Source of the DNA: CAWIVH01 sp963839475
GTDB lineage: Bacteria > Acidobacteriota > UBA6911
Reading direction: 5' to 3'
DNA length: 29,120 nucleotides
Assembly: GCA_963839475.1 (NCBI GenBank)
Contig: CAWIVH010000014.1
Location: forward strand, 1-29,120
Below the pieces are notes generated by a model, which did not search any database, was not told the DNA's origin, and saw nothing but the letters and a program-made list of their open reading frames with translations. A program made the translations under genes and the position numbers. Shown here piece by piece: positions 15,879 to 24,004 of this stretch. Each line of letters starts with the position of its first letter. Within the stretch, counting starts at the first letter, position 1.

Positions 15879-16261
15879 GGAATACCCCCTTTGATAGCTT
15901 TAGAGAAAGGAAACATTTACTCTCCGCTCATTTTAAGCCAATTGCTGAAAGTCATGCAACAGACAGCCCAACATCCGAAGATGGGTACTCAACAATTAGA
16001 GGGCGAATTCGCCGTTCGCGGTGCTGGCGGGGAGTGTCCGGATCCCTGTGCTGGAATGATTTTCGCTGCTTTGATCTTCGTTGCCATGACGAACATCTCT
16101 TGCCATTTCCACCGTTATTAGCCCTATAATCAAATCGAGTCAGCCGGAAGAAGGCAGTGGCGCAGTCGAGTCCCCCGTGACTGATCGAGCAGCGATTCAG
16201 AATAGCCGTATTCGTCGAGGCACACCCTTGCAGCTGAAGCGGTTTGGTGAGTTGAACTGAT
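15879..16261. other. Divergent intergenic region
   Basis: This stretch separates the minus-strand repeat gene from the plus-strand Fe-S gene and should hold both promoters. Apart from the aaaggggg box at 15885-15892 (minus strand) I can name no regulatory element. Open frames here have no protein-like character. Confidence 0.4.
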
Positions 16262-17395
16262 ATGGGGACAAGCGCATATGATTCTCTGTATCGTCGCTTG
16301 CGACGGCACCTCGACCGCACACCGGTCGGCTATCCTCCCACGAAATCCGGAATTGAGCTTCGCATTCTGGAACACTTGTTTACGCCTGCGGAAGCCGAGG
16401 TCGCGCTCGAATTGAGCGCGATCCCGGAGCCCTTGATTACGATTCACAAACGTCTGCACAAGAAGATAACTCTCCCGGATCTGGAACGGACGCTGGAACG
16501 CATGTCGGAGCAGGGGACCATACTGTCGATACGCCTCTCCGGAGAGTTGCGCTATGCCAAGCTGCAATACGCCGTCGGGATGCATGAGCGCCAGCGCAAA
16601 CGGATGTCGTTGGAATTCGAGCTCGATAATCGCCAGTATTTGGAGGAAAAATTTAAAGAAGCGTTCCACTCCAAGAAGGTCACTCAATTGCGAGTCGTGC
16701 CGGTCAACCAATGGATCCCTGTGGATCGAGAAGTTGCGACGTACGACCAGATCCGGGCGCACGTTGAGCAATCGCCAGGACCATTTGCGGCGATTACGTG
16801 CATGTGCCGCCAAGGCAAAGACCTTACGGGCGAAAGCTGCAAGCAAACCAGGCTGCGCGACAACTGCCTTATGATCGGCCTTGCGGCGCAGTGGGCGGTG
16901 GATTCGGGAACAGGGCCCATGGTCAGCCGCGCGCACGTGCTAAAGCTGCTCGAGCAGGCAGACGAGGAAGGCCTCGTCCTGCAGGTCGAAAACACCAAAT
17001 CCCCAATGTTCATCTGCTCCTGTTGCGGATGCTGCTGCGCGGTGCTGACGTCGGCGAAACACTTCGAGATTCCATCCGAATACTTCAGCTCGAACTTTCA
17101 CGCGGCCGTGGACCCCGGAGTCTGCCAGGGCTGCGGAACCTGCATGGCGCGCTGTCAGATGGAGGCGATCTCGTTGTCCGACGGAACCGCTGTGCCGGAC
17201 CTCAATCGCTGCATTGGATGTGCACTATGCCTGAGTGGTTGTTCACGGGGCGCAATTCACCTCGAGCCGAATGCGAAGCTGAGGGTTCCTCCGGATAGCA
17301 CCCAGGTCCTGTACGTGAAAATGTTTCAGGATCGTCACGGGCCCTTGGAGATCGCCAGTATCGGCGTGCGCAAGATACTGGGAATGAAGATCTGA
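16262..17395 (+). CDS. 4Fe-4S ferredoxin-type protein with N-terminal helical domain
   Basis: A 377-residue protein with an alpha-helical N-terminal half (residues ~30-135, helix-turn-helix-like, charged) and a Cys-rich C-terminal half. Four groups of cysteines are seen: CMC...C...C at 180/182/193/202; the dense cluster CSCCGCCC at 252-259; CQGCGTCMARC at 288-298; and CIGCALCLSGC at 317-327. The last two are classic 4Fe-4S ferredoxin motifs with a slightly altered fourth position (C not followed by Pro). The first two could bind a further cluster or zinc. Proteins of this architecture occur mainly in anaerobes and in Acidobacteria or Deltaproteobacteria-type genomes; electron transfer or redox sensing is the likely role. 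The ATG at 16262 is the first Met in the frame; no good ribosome binding site is visible. It has no operon partners. Confidence 0.85.
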   Translation: MGTSAYDSLYRRLRRHLDRTPVGYPPTKSGIELRILEHLFTPAEAEVALELSAIPEPLITIHKRLHKKITLPDLERTLERMSEQGTILSIRLSGELRYAKLQYAVGMHERQRKRMSLEFELDNRQYLEEKFKEAFHSKKVTQLRVVPVNQWIPVDREVATYDQIRAHVEQSPGPFAAITCMCRQGKDLTGESCKQTRLRDNCLMIGLAAQWAVDSGTGPMVSRAHVLKLLEQADEEGLVLQVENTKSPMFICSCCGCCCAVLTSAKHFEIPSEYFSSNFHAAVDPGVCQGCGTCMARCQMEAISLSDGTAVPDLNRCIGCALCLSGCSRGAIHLEPNAKLRVPPDSTQVLYVKMFQDRHGPLEIASIGVRKILGMKI

Positions 17396-17574
17396 ACCGA
17401 AGGACGGGGGCCATTTTCGGCTTACTTGTTTCGAAAGGGCAGAATGCGGGGCGGCACGCTGGTCGCCGGATAGCCTTTGGCTGGCCATTGATTCCGGCGC
17501 AGAAGGGAGGTTCCAGATCAGCGGTCGGTATGAGATCTGGAAAACGCTCGTCCGCAGCGCGCGCCCGACCAGCC

Positions 17575-18012
17575 CTACACTTTCGTCCGCGTGATCTGTG
17601 CGACGACGCCCGACGCGGTCGGATCCGGACAGCGGATGAACTCGGTCGTCACGCCCTCCGGGTCGACGACCTTCTTGTACGGCGTATCCTCGTAGAGCCA
17701 CGGCAACGTGCCCCCGAACTCGAGAACTCGAATGGCGCCATTCATGCTGTCGAGCAGCCACTCGCATATCTTTCCACGGTCTGCAGGGTAGGTGAAGGCC
17801 TCGCCGACCTGGTGCCGCGCGCACTTGCCGGCCTTGCACTCAATGATCTTGATGTCTATTCTGTAGCGTCGCCGCGGCGGCGCGAGTTGTGGTTGATCGG
17901 GGGCTGACTGCGGCTGCGCCTCGGCGACAATTCCTGCCCCAAGTATCGCCGTGCCAGCCAAGCTGCAAGCCGAGAGAAACCCACGTCGCTTCATATCTTT
18001 GCCACTGCTCAT
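17575..18012 (-). CDS. Tat-exported TIGR04076-like protein
   Basis: A 145-residue protein. The start at 18012 is favoured over the inner ATG at 17994 because aaaggag lies 7 bp upstream of it. The N-terminus is a twin-arginine leader (KRRGFLSACSLAGTAILGAG) with cleavage near AEA. After a Pro/Gln-rich linker, residues ~50-145 resemble the TIGR04076 family: YRIDIKIIECKAGKCARHQV, GEAFTYPADRGKICEWLLD, AIRVLEFGGTLPWLYED and a final EFIRCPDP...VAQITR. Family members are usually cytoplasmic proteins of about 90-100 residues, often in redox or anaerobic contexts, with conserved cysteines; an exported version is unusual. The role is unknown. It converges with the Fe-S gene, so the two are separate transcripts. 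Confidence 0.72.
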   Translation of the reverse strand: MSSGKDMKRRGFLSACSLAGTAILGAGIVAEAQPQSAPDQPQLAPPRRRYRIDIKIIECKAGKCARHQVGEAFTYPADRGKICEWLLDSMNGAIRVLEFGGTLPWLYEDTPYKKVVDPEGVTTEFIRCPDPTASGVVAQITRTKV

Positions 18013-18083
18013 AGGAGATCTCCTTTGGTACCACGAAAATGCCGGACTGATAGATTACACTATGCACCGGCGCCCGATGGCAA
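18010..18083 (-). promoter_or_regulatory. Ribosome binding site and possible promoter of the TIGR04076-like gene
   Basis: On the minus strand a strong Shine-Dalgarno aaaggag (18020-18026) sits 7 bp before the ATG at 18012 and decides that start. Further upstream TTGCCA (18078-18083) and TGTAAT (18054-18059) are 18 bp apart and could be a sigma70-type promoter. The ribosome binding site is secure; the promoter is a motif guess. Confidence 0.4.
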
Positions 18084-18308
18084 TGGGTAAACGCATTGCG
18101 GCGGTTTCCGGCACCTTGATTCGTGACTTCAAGGGTTCGGGGTCAAAGGTCGCAATCTCGTCAGTAATCGCGAACAAATGCTTCTCCCGGAGAACTCTCC
18201 CCCCGCGCATGGCGCTGTCCGGACGGTTTAGAAAAGCGAGGCGCGTCTCGGGGGAGTTACGTGACACAGGCCTGAGAGCACCCTGAAATTGCTCTTTGGT
18301 AGACTCGG

Positions 18309-18722
18309 ATGAAAATCGGATTCTGGATCGCGGGACTCTTCATGGCGACCTTTGGCTTGGTGGGAGTGGTACTCATGCTCGGGCTGGTGCAGCGTTGGGG
18401 TGAGGTATTCCCGCGCTGGATGACCAGCTTGGCTGGACGGCGGGTCCCCATCTCTCTGGCGGTAATCCCGGCCTCACTCGTATCGGTGTTGCTGGTGGTG
18501 GGTGGCGTCGTAATCTGGTCCCGCTTAGCCCCTATGGTCGCTGCGTTGGTGGCCGGTGGGGCAAAGGGTATAGAACTCATCGGGGAAATAATCTTCCAGG
18601 TCGGCTCCACCTTGCTGTTCCCAGCTTGGGGTATAGCGCTTGCGGTGGCGACGTTGGGCTACTATTACCGGCGGCGCGGCCCTTGCAGTGTGTGTGGCCG
18701 TGGGGCATCCGGCGCGATCTGA
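18309..18722 (+). CDS. Small membrane protein, possibly an N-truncated family member
   Basis: A 137-residue hydrophobic protein with three or four transmembrane helices (residues ~3-27, 46-70, 78-95, 98-118) and a basic, Cys-containing end (YYYRRRGPCSVCGRG). A loop reads RWGEVFPRWMTSLAGRRVP. I recall similar loops and YxxRRR-xCxxCGRG tails at the C-terminal ends of larger polytopic proteins, so this may be a shortened copy, but the ATG at 18309 with an MKIGFWIAGLFMATFGLVGV segment could equally be a natural start. No ribosome binding site is clear. Function unknown. Confidence 0.6.
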   Translation: MKIGFWIAGLFMATFGLVGVVLMLGLVQRWGEVFPRWMTSLAGRRVPISLAVIPASLVSVLLVVGGVVIWSRLAPMVAALVAGGAKGIELIGEIIFQVGSTLLFPAWGIALAVATLGYYYRRRGPCSVCGRGASGAI

Positions 18723-19054
18723 ATCCGGACTTCTGATCTTTGTCTCCAGATCAAATCCTCCAATGGGCGATTCCAATTCGGATGTCCCGATTTGTTTATA
18801 TCTGCAAGATACGGATGGTGCTCTGGGTATCGTCACTTTTCGTCATCGGCGCAGAGATTTGCGTTGTCGGTACCTGGCCCCACACGAAAGATGATGATAT
18901 TGTGGGCGTGCTCATATCCGATGATCTTGGCCCAATATGCAGATGATAAGCTGGATCTGGAGGTTTGTTTGTGGACTCGGCTGGCGCACTCCGCATCGAT
19001 CGGTCAAAACTGTGATGCTGACATTTTTCCAGTTACGTTAACGGAGATCTTACA
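18723..19054. other. Gene-free upstream region of the Tat protein gene
   Basis: No gene or RNA is recognised. Near its right end acggagatctta supplies a ribosome binding site (GGAG) about 9 bp before the ATG at 19055. No confident promoter is seen. Confidence 0.4.
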
Positions 19055-20332
19055 ATGCGCATGATGAACCGCCGCACCTTTATGAGGAGAGCCGGGCAAC
19101 TTCCAGCCGGATTGACGGCTGGCAGCATTCTCCCAGACTTGGCCGGTCCAGCGATCGCCCAGGAATCCGGTGGCGTTACTGCCGCCATCCCTATGCCCAT
19201 TCAGGTAGTCATCGACGATGTGGGCTGGTGGAATGGGCACAACGGAAGCCAGCAGCAGGAACCCTTCCGCAGCGGGTTCGCGCGCAACCACGTGCCCGAG
19301 GACTATCAGGCCATTGTGGATCTGGGCCGCGCCCTTAACATGCGGCCCCAAGCCGCCATGATCCTGTGCGAGTGGGACCGCAAAAACATATTGCGCAAGC
19401 TTCCCACCGCCACCTGGATGGGCGCCAACTGGGACAACTCGAAATGGGTGGGGCCATGGATGGAGAAGGCCGCCGACATCATCCGGAATAACCGCGCCCA
19501 TTTCGAGCTGATCATGCACGGAGTGGGACACGAGTACTGGACGGACGGGAAATTCACACGCGCCGAATGGGCCGAGCGCAACGGCACCATGCGCCCGCTC
19601 GATCAGGTGGAGGCCCACCTGGATGCCTATGCGGAGCTGCTCGATCAGAACCAGCTCGGGCCCTTCCCGGCCGCCTGGGTGCCCTGCGCCTTCTACCACG
19701 GCTTCGGCCCAGTCGGCGAGAGCAAGATCAGCGCCGCCGAGGTGGTCAAGAAGCGGGGCATCGAATACATAAATACCCCGTTCGGCATCATGGCCAACCG
19801 GGAAGCGGTGCAATACGGCCTGTTCGGCTTCGACGCCGGTGTCATCACGGTAAACCGCGGCGAGGATGCGCTGGGATGGACCTCCACTGGGGTGGCGCCC
19901 GCCCGCGCCGTACGTGGGCCCACGTGCGGTATGCACTGGCCCAACGTTCTGCACCCGGACCCCCAGCGCAACTCAGAAACCGTGGACGGTTGGGTGCGCT
20001 TCCTGCGGCCCTTCAACGACCGCGTGGATACCATGCTGGCGCCGGATTCCCTCTTCTTCCGCAATCAGCTCGTGCACAACGTCTGCACGCCGTTGACCGT
20101 GGCGGAGCGCACCGTGCGGCTCGATTTCACCAAGGTGGACGGCATGCTCGGCACCCTGGGCCGGAAGGAGTTGACCCTGCGGTTCAAGAGCCCGGCCCCG
20201 CTGCAGCTCCAATCCGCGACCATTAAGGTGGCATCGCAAAACGCCGAGAGGAAGGATGGCTTCGTTCTATCCACTGTGCAGCTGGAACGGATCCCCGGAC
20301 GGGCGCAGGCCGAGCTGAAATTCACGCTCTAG
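19055..20332 (+). CDS. Tat-exported putative polysaccharide-deacetylase-like protein
   Basis: A 425-residue protein from the ATG at 19055, preceded by cggag. It opens with a Tat leader (MNRRTFMRRAGQLPAGLTAG) and is cleaved near AIAQE. The core looks like the beta/alpha barrel of the glycoside hydrolase/deacetylase superfamily. An early strand ends VVIDDVGWWNGHNGS, an Asp-Asp pair as in DUF2334/NodB-type metal sites. A later strand carries LIMHGVGHEYW with two histidines, and then comes VPCAFYHGFGP. The C-terminal ~90 residues are beta-rich and may be a separate sandwich domain. The expected substrate is a cell-wall or plant polysaccharide, but no residue settles this. A weak hairpin follows the stop. 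Confident as an exported enzyme-like protein; only moderately so for the family. Confidence 0.8.
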   Translation: MRMMNRRTFMRRAGQLPAGLTAGSILPDLAGPAIAQESGGVTAAIPMPIQVVIDDVGWWNGHNGSQQQEPFRSGFARNHVPEDYQAIVDLGRALNMRPQAAMILCEWDRKNILRKLPTATWMGANWDNSKWVGPWMEKAADIIRNNRAHFELIMHGVGHEYWTDGKFTRAEWAERNGTMRPLDQVEAHLDAYAELLDQNQLGPFPAAWVPCAFYHGFGPVGESKISAAEVVKKRGIEYINTPFGIMANREAVQYGLFGFDAGVITVNRGEDALGWTSTGVAPARAVRGPTCGMHWPNVLHPDPQRNSETVDGWVRFLRPFNDRVDTMLAPDSLFFRNQLVHNVCTPLTVAERTVRLDFTKVDGMLGTLGRKELTLRFKSPAPLQLQSATIKVASQNAERKDGFVLSTVQLERIPGRAQAELKFTL

Positions 20333-20356
20333 CGCCGGCGACGGAGTGGCTGCAAG

Positions 20357-20387
20357 GGCAAGCGATACAACTCAATCGCTGTTTGCC
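20357..20387 (+). terminator. Imperfect hairpin after the deacetylase-like gene
   Basis: Twenty-four bases past the stop, ggcaagcgat and atcgct-gtt-tgcc can pair with a three-base bulge around an 8-base loop. There is no T-run, so it may be a Rho-assisted or chance hairpin. Confidence 0.28.
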
Positions 20388-20886
20388 TGGAACGATTCCT
20401 TATTGCGCGGCCAACGCCGCCGCCGAACAGCAGCAACATGATTCCCTTCAACCAACCAGCCAGTTTGAAGGCACTGGTCACGTCCGGCCTGCGTTACCGC
20501 CGTTTGATGCGGCACTGCGCCTTCGTGATCCATTGGAATCAAGTTGACGTCAACGAAGGCGACGGGTTTCGCAGATGCTGCTTGAGCGAATCCGCCGCCG
20601 GTTCCGCACCGACAGCAGGTCCGGACGCCCAAAAACAGAGCAGAATGATGGAATGATGCGATGGAGCTGGCCTGCGGCCATTTTTCACATTTCCGGCCCG
20701 GAGAGAGGTTTCTTCATTTGGATTAGCCCCTCGATCAATCGGTGCGGGGACAGTCACCGGCGTCCCCAATCCTCCGCTTCCCATTAGAATCAGTCATTGG
20801 GGTCTCCACTTAAGATGACTTTCCCCCTTTCGGGGACTATACTGAGACCACATCAAACAACGCCACACAGCAAACCGGAGAAAATC
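20388..20886. other. Gene-free stretch with a GGGGAC hairpin
   Basis: No coding frame looks real. The one distinct element is a hairpin at 20746-20767 (listed separately). The right end carries cggag 7 bp before the ATG at 20887, the ribosome binding site of the small coupled ORF. Confidence 0.4.
20746..20767. repeat. REP-like hairpin GGGGAC...GTCCCC
   Basis: The sequence ggggac-agtcaccggc-gtcccc forms a 6-bp stem with a 10-base loop. Short GTCCCC/GGGGAC palindromes of this kind are common extragenic repeats in many large bacterial genomes. Only this copy is seen in the window, so its repeat status is an expectation. Confidence 0.35.
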
Positions 20887-21021
20887 ATGCCGTACAAGCA
20901 TGAATTTCCCAACCGCTCAGATCTCCATATCGTCGTCATCAGGAATAGCGTGAACGTTCCATCCGGCCCGCGTGTGGCCCTTATCCTGGATTTTCATGAA
21001 CGACCAGAGAGGGAGCCATGA
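20887..21021 (+). CDS. 44-residue ORF translationally coupled to the ATC-hydrolase-like gene
   Basis: The ORF begins MPYKHEFPNRSDLHIVVIRN, has cggag 7 bp before its ATG, and its TGA overlaps the next ATG (ATGA at 21018-21021). A beta-strand pair is likely (LHIVVIRN and RVALILDF). I do not recognise it. It may be a genuine small protein, or the surviving 3' end of a longer gene that now serves as a translation-coupling leader for the downstream gene. Confidence 0.45.
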   Translation: MPYKHEFPNRSDLHIVVIRNSVNVPSGPRVALILDFHERPEREP

Positions 21022-21638
21022 GCCATCCATCGAGAGCAGGACGGCGTGAGCTTTTGCTCAGAACGTTGCCGGCGTGTGCCTTATGTCTGGGCTGCCCCAG
21101 CCTTGCAGGGATTGCGACCGCCATGCCCCAAAAGCCGAAAACGGCGATCGCCGGGAAGAAGTTCACCGAAAAAACCGACATGACCTGGGAGGAGCTTTTC
21201 AAGTTTACTTATGGATATGCCATCCCGATGATGAAGAATCTGTCCAACCAGATCGGCAAAGAAAAATTCCTCGATATGCTCAGGAAGGCCAGTTCAGAGG
21301 AATCTGTTCGTGAAATTGAAGCGGCATATCGTAGTCTGCCAAAACGGGACCTGGCGACTCTTACAGGAGAGATAAAAAAGCCGGGATCCATCTATCAACA
21401 TACCCTGACTTATGAGTTTGTGAAAGACACCGAAAAAGAAGTCGATGTCAGGATCACCGAATGCCTGTGGGCCAAGACATTCCGAGAGGCCAACGCGGCA
21501 GATCTGGGTTACTCGATGATCTGCCACGGTGACATCGCAGCGACGAAAGCCTACAATCCCAAGATCACCATGAACCGGCCCAAGCTCCTCATGAATGGCG
21601 ATAGCGAGTGCCGGTTTCAATATGTCATGGAGGTTTAA
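21018..21638 (+). CDS. Tat-exported L-2-amino-thiazoline-4-carboxylate hydrolase-like protein
   Basis: A 206-residue protein whose ATG overlaps the stop of the small upstream ORF. It has a Tat-type leader (GRRELLLRTLPACALCLGCP), then a helical region, and a C-terminal half matching the ATC hydrolase family (PF14196-type). The conserved pattern is seen as ITECLWAKTF (Cys149), YSMICHGDIAA (Cys169, Asp172) and ECRFQYVME (Cys198). The named enzyme hydrolyses a cyclic thiazoline to S- or N-carbamoyl-cysteine, but most family members are uncharacterised, so that substrate should not be assumed. Export is unusual for a cysteine-dependent hydrolase. The DUF4091 gene follows 93 bp downstream with its own strong ribosome binding site, so co-transcription is possible. 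Confidence 0.78.
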   Translation: MSHPSRAGRRELLLRTLPACALCLGCPSLAGIATAMPQKPKTAIAGKKFTEKTDMTWEELFKFTYGYAIPMMKNLSNQIGKEKFLDMLRKASSEESVREIEAAYRSLPKRDLATLTGEIKKPGSIYQHTLTYEFVKDTEKEVDVRITECLWAKTFREANAADLGYSMICHGDIAATKAYNPKITMNRPKLLMNGDSECRFQYVMEV

Positions 21639-21720
21639 AGCGACAGGGGGCGGTACCGGGCCTCCTGCGCGACTGTGCCGGCGCAAGGCCGGGGATACAA
21701 TCAGCCTGACCGCACTTCGG

Positions 21721-21727
21721 AAGGAGG
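21721..21727 (+). promoter_or_regulatory. Strong Shine-Dalgarno of the DUF4091 gene
   Basis: The sequence aaggagg lies 4 bp before the ATG at 21732. It fixes that start over the in-frame upstream ATG at 21675, which has no such site. Confidence 0.8.
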
Positions 21728-21731
21728 AATT

Positions 21732-23492
21732 ATGTTCTCGATCGTCCCCTTCGTGTTTTCCTTTCTTGCCGCCCTGGCTCCCCAGTCCGCGCCCATTGCC
21801 GACATCCAGGTTTGGGCAGTGCCGAGCATCCACAAAGTGAGGCCCGAAGATCCCGTCCAGTCAGATAACTTCATCTGGTCGAAAAAAACAAAAACGATTC
21901 AGATTGAGGGGGCGCGCAATGAACACGTGCCCTTCCAGGTTGTCGTTTCGGCACCTGCGCCGACGGCAAGGGAGGACAAAGCCCTATCAGGCCTTTTCGT
22001 CGAAGCCGGCGACCTGACGTCATCTTCCGGGCAAATCCCGCGAGATCGGATCCGGCTTTTTTTCGAGCACGTGATCCTCTGCTACGCCAAATCCGGCAAA
22101 GCGGGCGATACCGGCTTCTGGCCGGATGCCCTTGCCCCCCTGACGAATCCCTTCAGCATGGAGTCGGAGTTCCGTACCAAAGTAAAAAACCGGGCTGTCT
22201 GGATCGATGTGGTCGTTCCGGCCGATGCTTCCGCCGGAGAATACACCGGGAGCATCCTGGTGACCTGGGAAGGAAAAACCGTGGACCGGCTGACACTCCG
22301 GCTCAAGGTTTACGATTTCGTCCTCCCGGATGAAACGCACCTGGTCACCTACATGAACATCTCCCGCGGCTGGCTTCAGTCGGCCTACGAGCCAAGACTG
22401 TCCAAGGGGGAGCTCGAGCAGATGCTGCAAAAGTATTACGAGTTCATCTACGCCAGCCGCATGGAACCCTGGTTCAACGAGCCGCTCCAGCCCGGGATCA
22501 CGGAGGCGCAGGACGGTGCTATCCAGGTTTCGTTCAATGAAGCTCTTTACAGCCACTACATGAACGATCTGAGAACCAAAAGAGTGCTTCTGGAGGCGGA
22601 GCCGGCGCAACTGCGTCCGGATGCCCGCCACGCGCTCTTTTCGGAGGATTTCAACCGGCGGAGCCGGTCCTACCTGTCCCAAGTCGCGGGTTACTTTCAA
22701 AAGCACGGCTGGTCGAAGAGGCTCGTATTCAACAGCCCCATCGACGAACCCAACAGTGCCGGGCAATTCGAAGAAACGCGCCGATGGGCGGGCCTGGTTC
22801 ACGAGGCTGCGCCCGGAATCCCTTTCCTTGTGACCAAGTCGCCGGTCTCCAGCCACCCCGATTGGGGAACGCTCTCCGGGTATGCCAACAATTTCTCCAT
22901 TCATGGAAATGATCTCAACAGCCCCGCGGTGAAGAAGGCGATTCGGGAAGAGCAGGCCAGAGGAGGCGAGATTACCTGGTATATTTCGTGCGACCAGGTT
23001 TATCCGCAGCCCAACTACTTCATCGACGCCCCGGCCATGGATCCGGTCATGGTTCCATGGATCACGTGGAAGTACGGGATGAATGGGATCCTTTACTGGG
23101 CGCTCAATTATTGGCCGCAGACCAAGGATCCGTGGATCAATCCAGTGACCTACCTGAGCGGGTTCCTGTGCAGCGAAGGATCGGTTCTGAACGGCGAAGG
23201 GTCCCTCCTCTACCCAGGAGAGCGGACTCCGCGCTACACCGGACAAAAAGCGGTGCCGGGCCCGGTCTCCTCCATTCGTTTTGAACTACTTCGGGAAGGG
23301 ATTGAGGATTATGAGTACCTCTGGCTTCTCAAATCCAGGGGTGACGGGCAGTTTGCCGACGAAACGGTCTCGAGCCTGGTAGTGGACGTCAGTGCGTTTT
23401 CCCGCAACGTGGAGGAATTGCTATTGGCGCGCAGGCGCATGGCTGAACGCCTTTCCCTTCCCGCAGGAAAACAAAAGCCGCAAGGCCGCTGA
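21732..23492 (+). CDS. Secreted DUF4091 glycoside-hydrolase-like protein
   Basis: A 586-residue protein with a signal peptide (MFSIVPFVFSFLAALAPQSA). Residues ~15-195 form an N-terminal beta-sandwich: EGARNEHVPFQVVV, then WIDVVVPADASAGEYTGSIL and LTLRLKVYDFVLPDE. Residues ~200-440 form a TIM-barrel-like region with candidate acidic residues in NSPIDEPN. The C-terminal DUF4091 region has WKYGMNGILYWALNYWPQTK, DPWINP, GSLLYPGE and SIRFELLREGIEDYEYLWLL, all diagnostic of this family, which is related to GH123-type enzymes. Likely a secreted glycosidase acting on a polysaccharide or glycan, substrate unknown. The length is normal for the family and the gene is intact. It sits at the end of the plus-strand run of exported proteins. 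Confidence 0.9.
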   Translation: MFSIVPFVFSFLAALAPQSAPIADIQVWAVPSIHKVRPEDPVQSDNFIWSKKTKTIQIEGARNEHVPFQVVVSAPAPTAREDKALSGLFVEAGDLTSSSGQIPRDRIRLFFEHVILCYAKSGKAGDTGFWPDALAPLTNPFSMESEFRTKVKNRAVWIDVVVPADASAGEYTGSILVTWEGKTVDRLTLRLKVYDFVLPDETHLVTYMNISRGWLQSAYEPRLSKGELEQMLQKYYEFIYASRMEPWFNEPLQPGITEAQDGAIQVSFNEALYSHYMNDLRTKRVLLEAEPAQLRPDARHALFSEDFNRRSRSYLSQVAGYFQKHGWSKRLVFNSPIDEPNSAGQFEETRRWAGLVHEAAPGIPFLVTKSPVSSHPDWGTLSGYANNFSIHGNDLNSPAVKKAIREEQARGGEITWYISCDQVYPQPNYFIDAPAMDPVMVPWITWKYGMNGILYWALNYWPQTKDPWINPVTYLSGFLCSEGSVLNGEGSLLYPGERTPRYTGQKAVPGPVSSIRFELLREGIEDYEYLWLLKSRGDGQFADETVSSLVVDVSAFSRNVEELLLARRRMAERLSLPAGKQKPQGR

Positions 23493-23596
23493 GAGGCTCC
23501 GGCGAGGGATCAGGCAGAGGTCCAGGCTCCCGCGAATCCCCGATATTCCATGACGACTGTAATGCGAACTCTCCCCGTTTTCGCCCTGCGCCCGCC

Positions 23597-23848
23597 TTAT
23601 TTTCGGCGCATGCCCTTCACCTGCACCTTGCCCCTGATAATTCGGTGGGCGGGTTTGCCGCCGATCATTTTGGAGCGGGCAAATTCAACGCCGCAGGTCG
23701 GGCACTTCATGTCGCCCTTGGTTCGATCTTCTGTAATGCCGTCCAGGAAGCATTTGACCAGGCCACCCGTCCCATATTTGGAATACTTATAGAGCAGGTT
23801 GCCGCACTTCAGGCAGCAGATGGAGATGGTTCGGAAATCGTTTCCCAA
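23597..23848 (-). CDS. Small zinc-ribbon protein
   Basis: An 83-residue protein with two Cys-x2-Cys knuckles: CCLKCGN near residue 12 and MKCPTCGVEF near residue 50. They are separated by a conserved-looking KYGTGGLVKCFLDGI. A basic tail follows (KPAHRIIRGKVQVKGMRRK). The TTG at 23848 is preferred as start because aaggaag lies 9 bp upstream. An ATG at 23881 would add 11 residues, lacks a ribosome binding site, and runs into DNA that on the other strand encodes a kinase relic. The pattern suggests a zinc-binding nucleic-acid or redox protein found in anaerobe-type genomes. Function unknown. Confidence 0.72.
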   Translation of the reverse strand: MGNDFRTISICCLKCGNLLYKYSKYGTGGLVKCFLDGITEDRTKGDMKCPTCGVEFARSKMIGGKPAHRIIRGKVQVKGMRRK

Positions 23849-23861
23849 TGCCGTTGTCTTC

Positions 23862-24004
23862 CTTAAACCGGCCAATGTCATGACGACCAGAGATGGCCTG
23901 GTGAAAGTGCCCGATTTCGGCCTTGCCAAGCTGACCGAATCACCTTCCGGCGAACTCGATAATACACCACGGCGCAGGATCTGGATCCAGTATCGGCATG
24001 AATG
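23862..24004 (+). pseudogene. Fragment of a Ser/Thr protein kinase catalytic loop
   Basis: The plus strand encodes LKPANVMTTRDGLVKVPDFG followed by LAKLTES, which matches the catalytic loop and DFG segment of Hanks-type kinases (HRDLKPxNVMVTxDGxVKxLDFGLAKL). The HRD triplet is replaced by VVF, no other kinase part is present, and the frame ends at a TGA 14 codons after similarity is lost. It overlaps the 5' flank of the zinc-ribbon gene on the other strand. It is clearly a relic; the TPR fragment that follows probably comes from the same ancestral gene. Confidence 0.68.

Noticed and set aside
16130..16936. 268-codon minus-strand open frame opposite the Fe-S gene
   Set aside because: Its composition is that of an antisense frame, and the plus-strand protein has complete ferredoxin motifs.
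22020..23246. 408-codon minus-strand open frame opposite the DUF4091 gene
   Set aside because: The plus-strand protein has a strong ribosome binding site, signal peptide and clear family motifs; the opposite frame has none.
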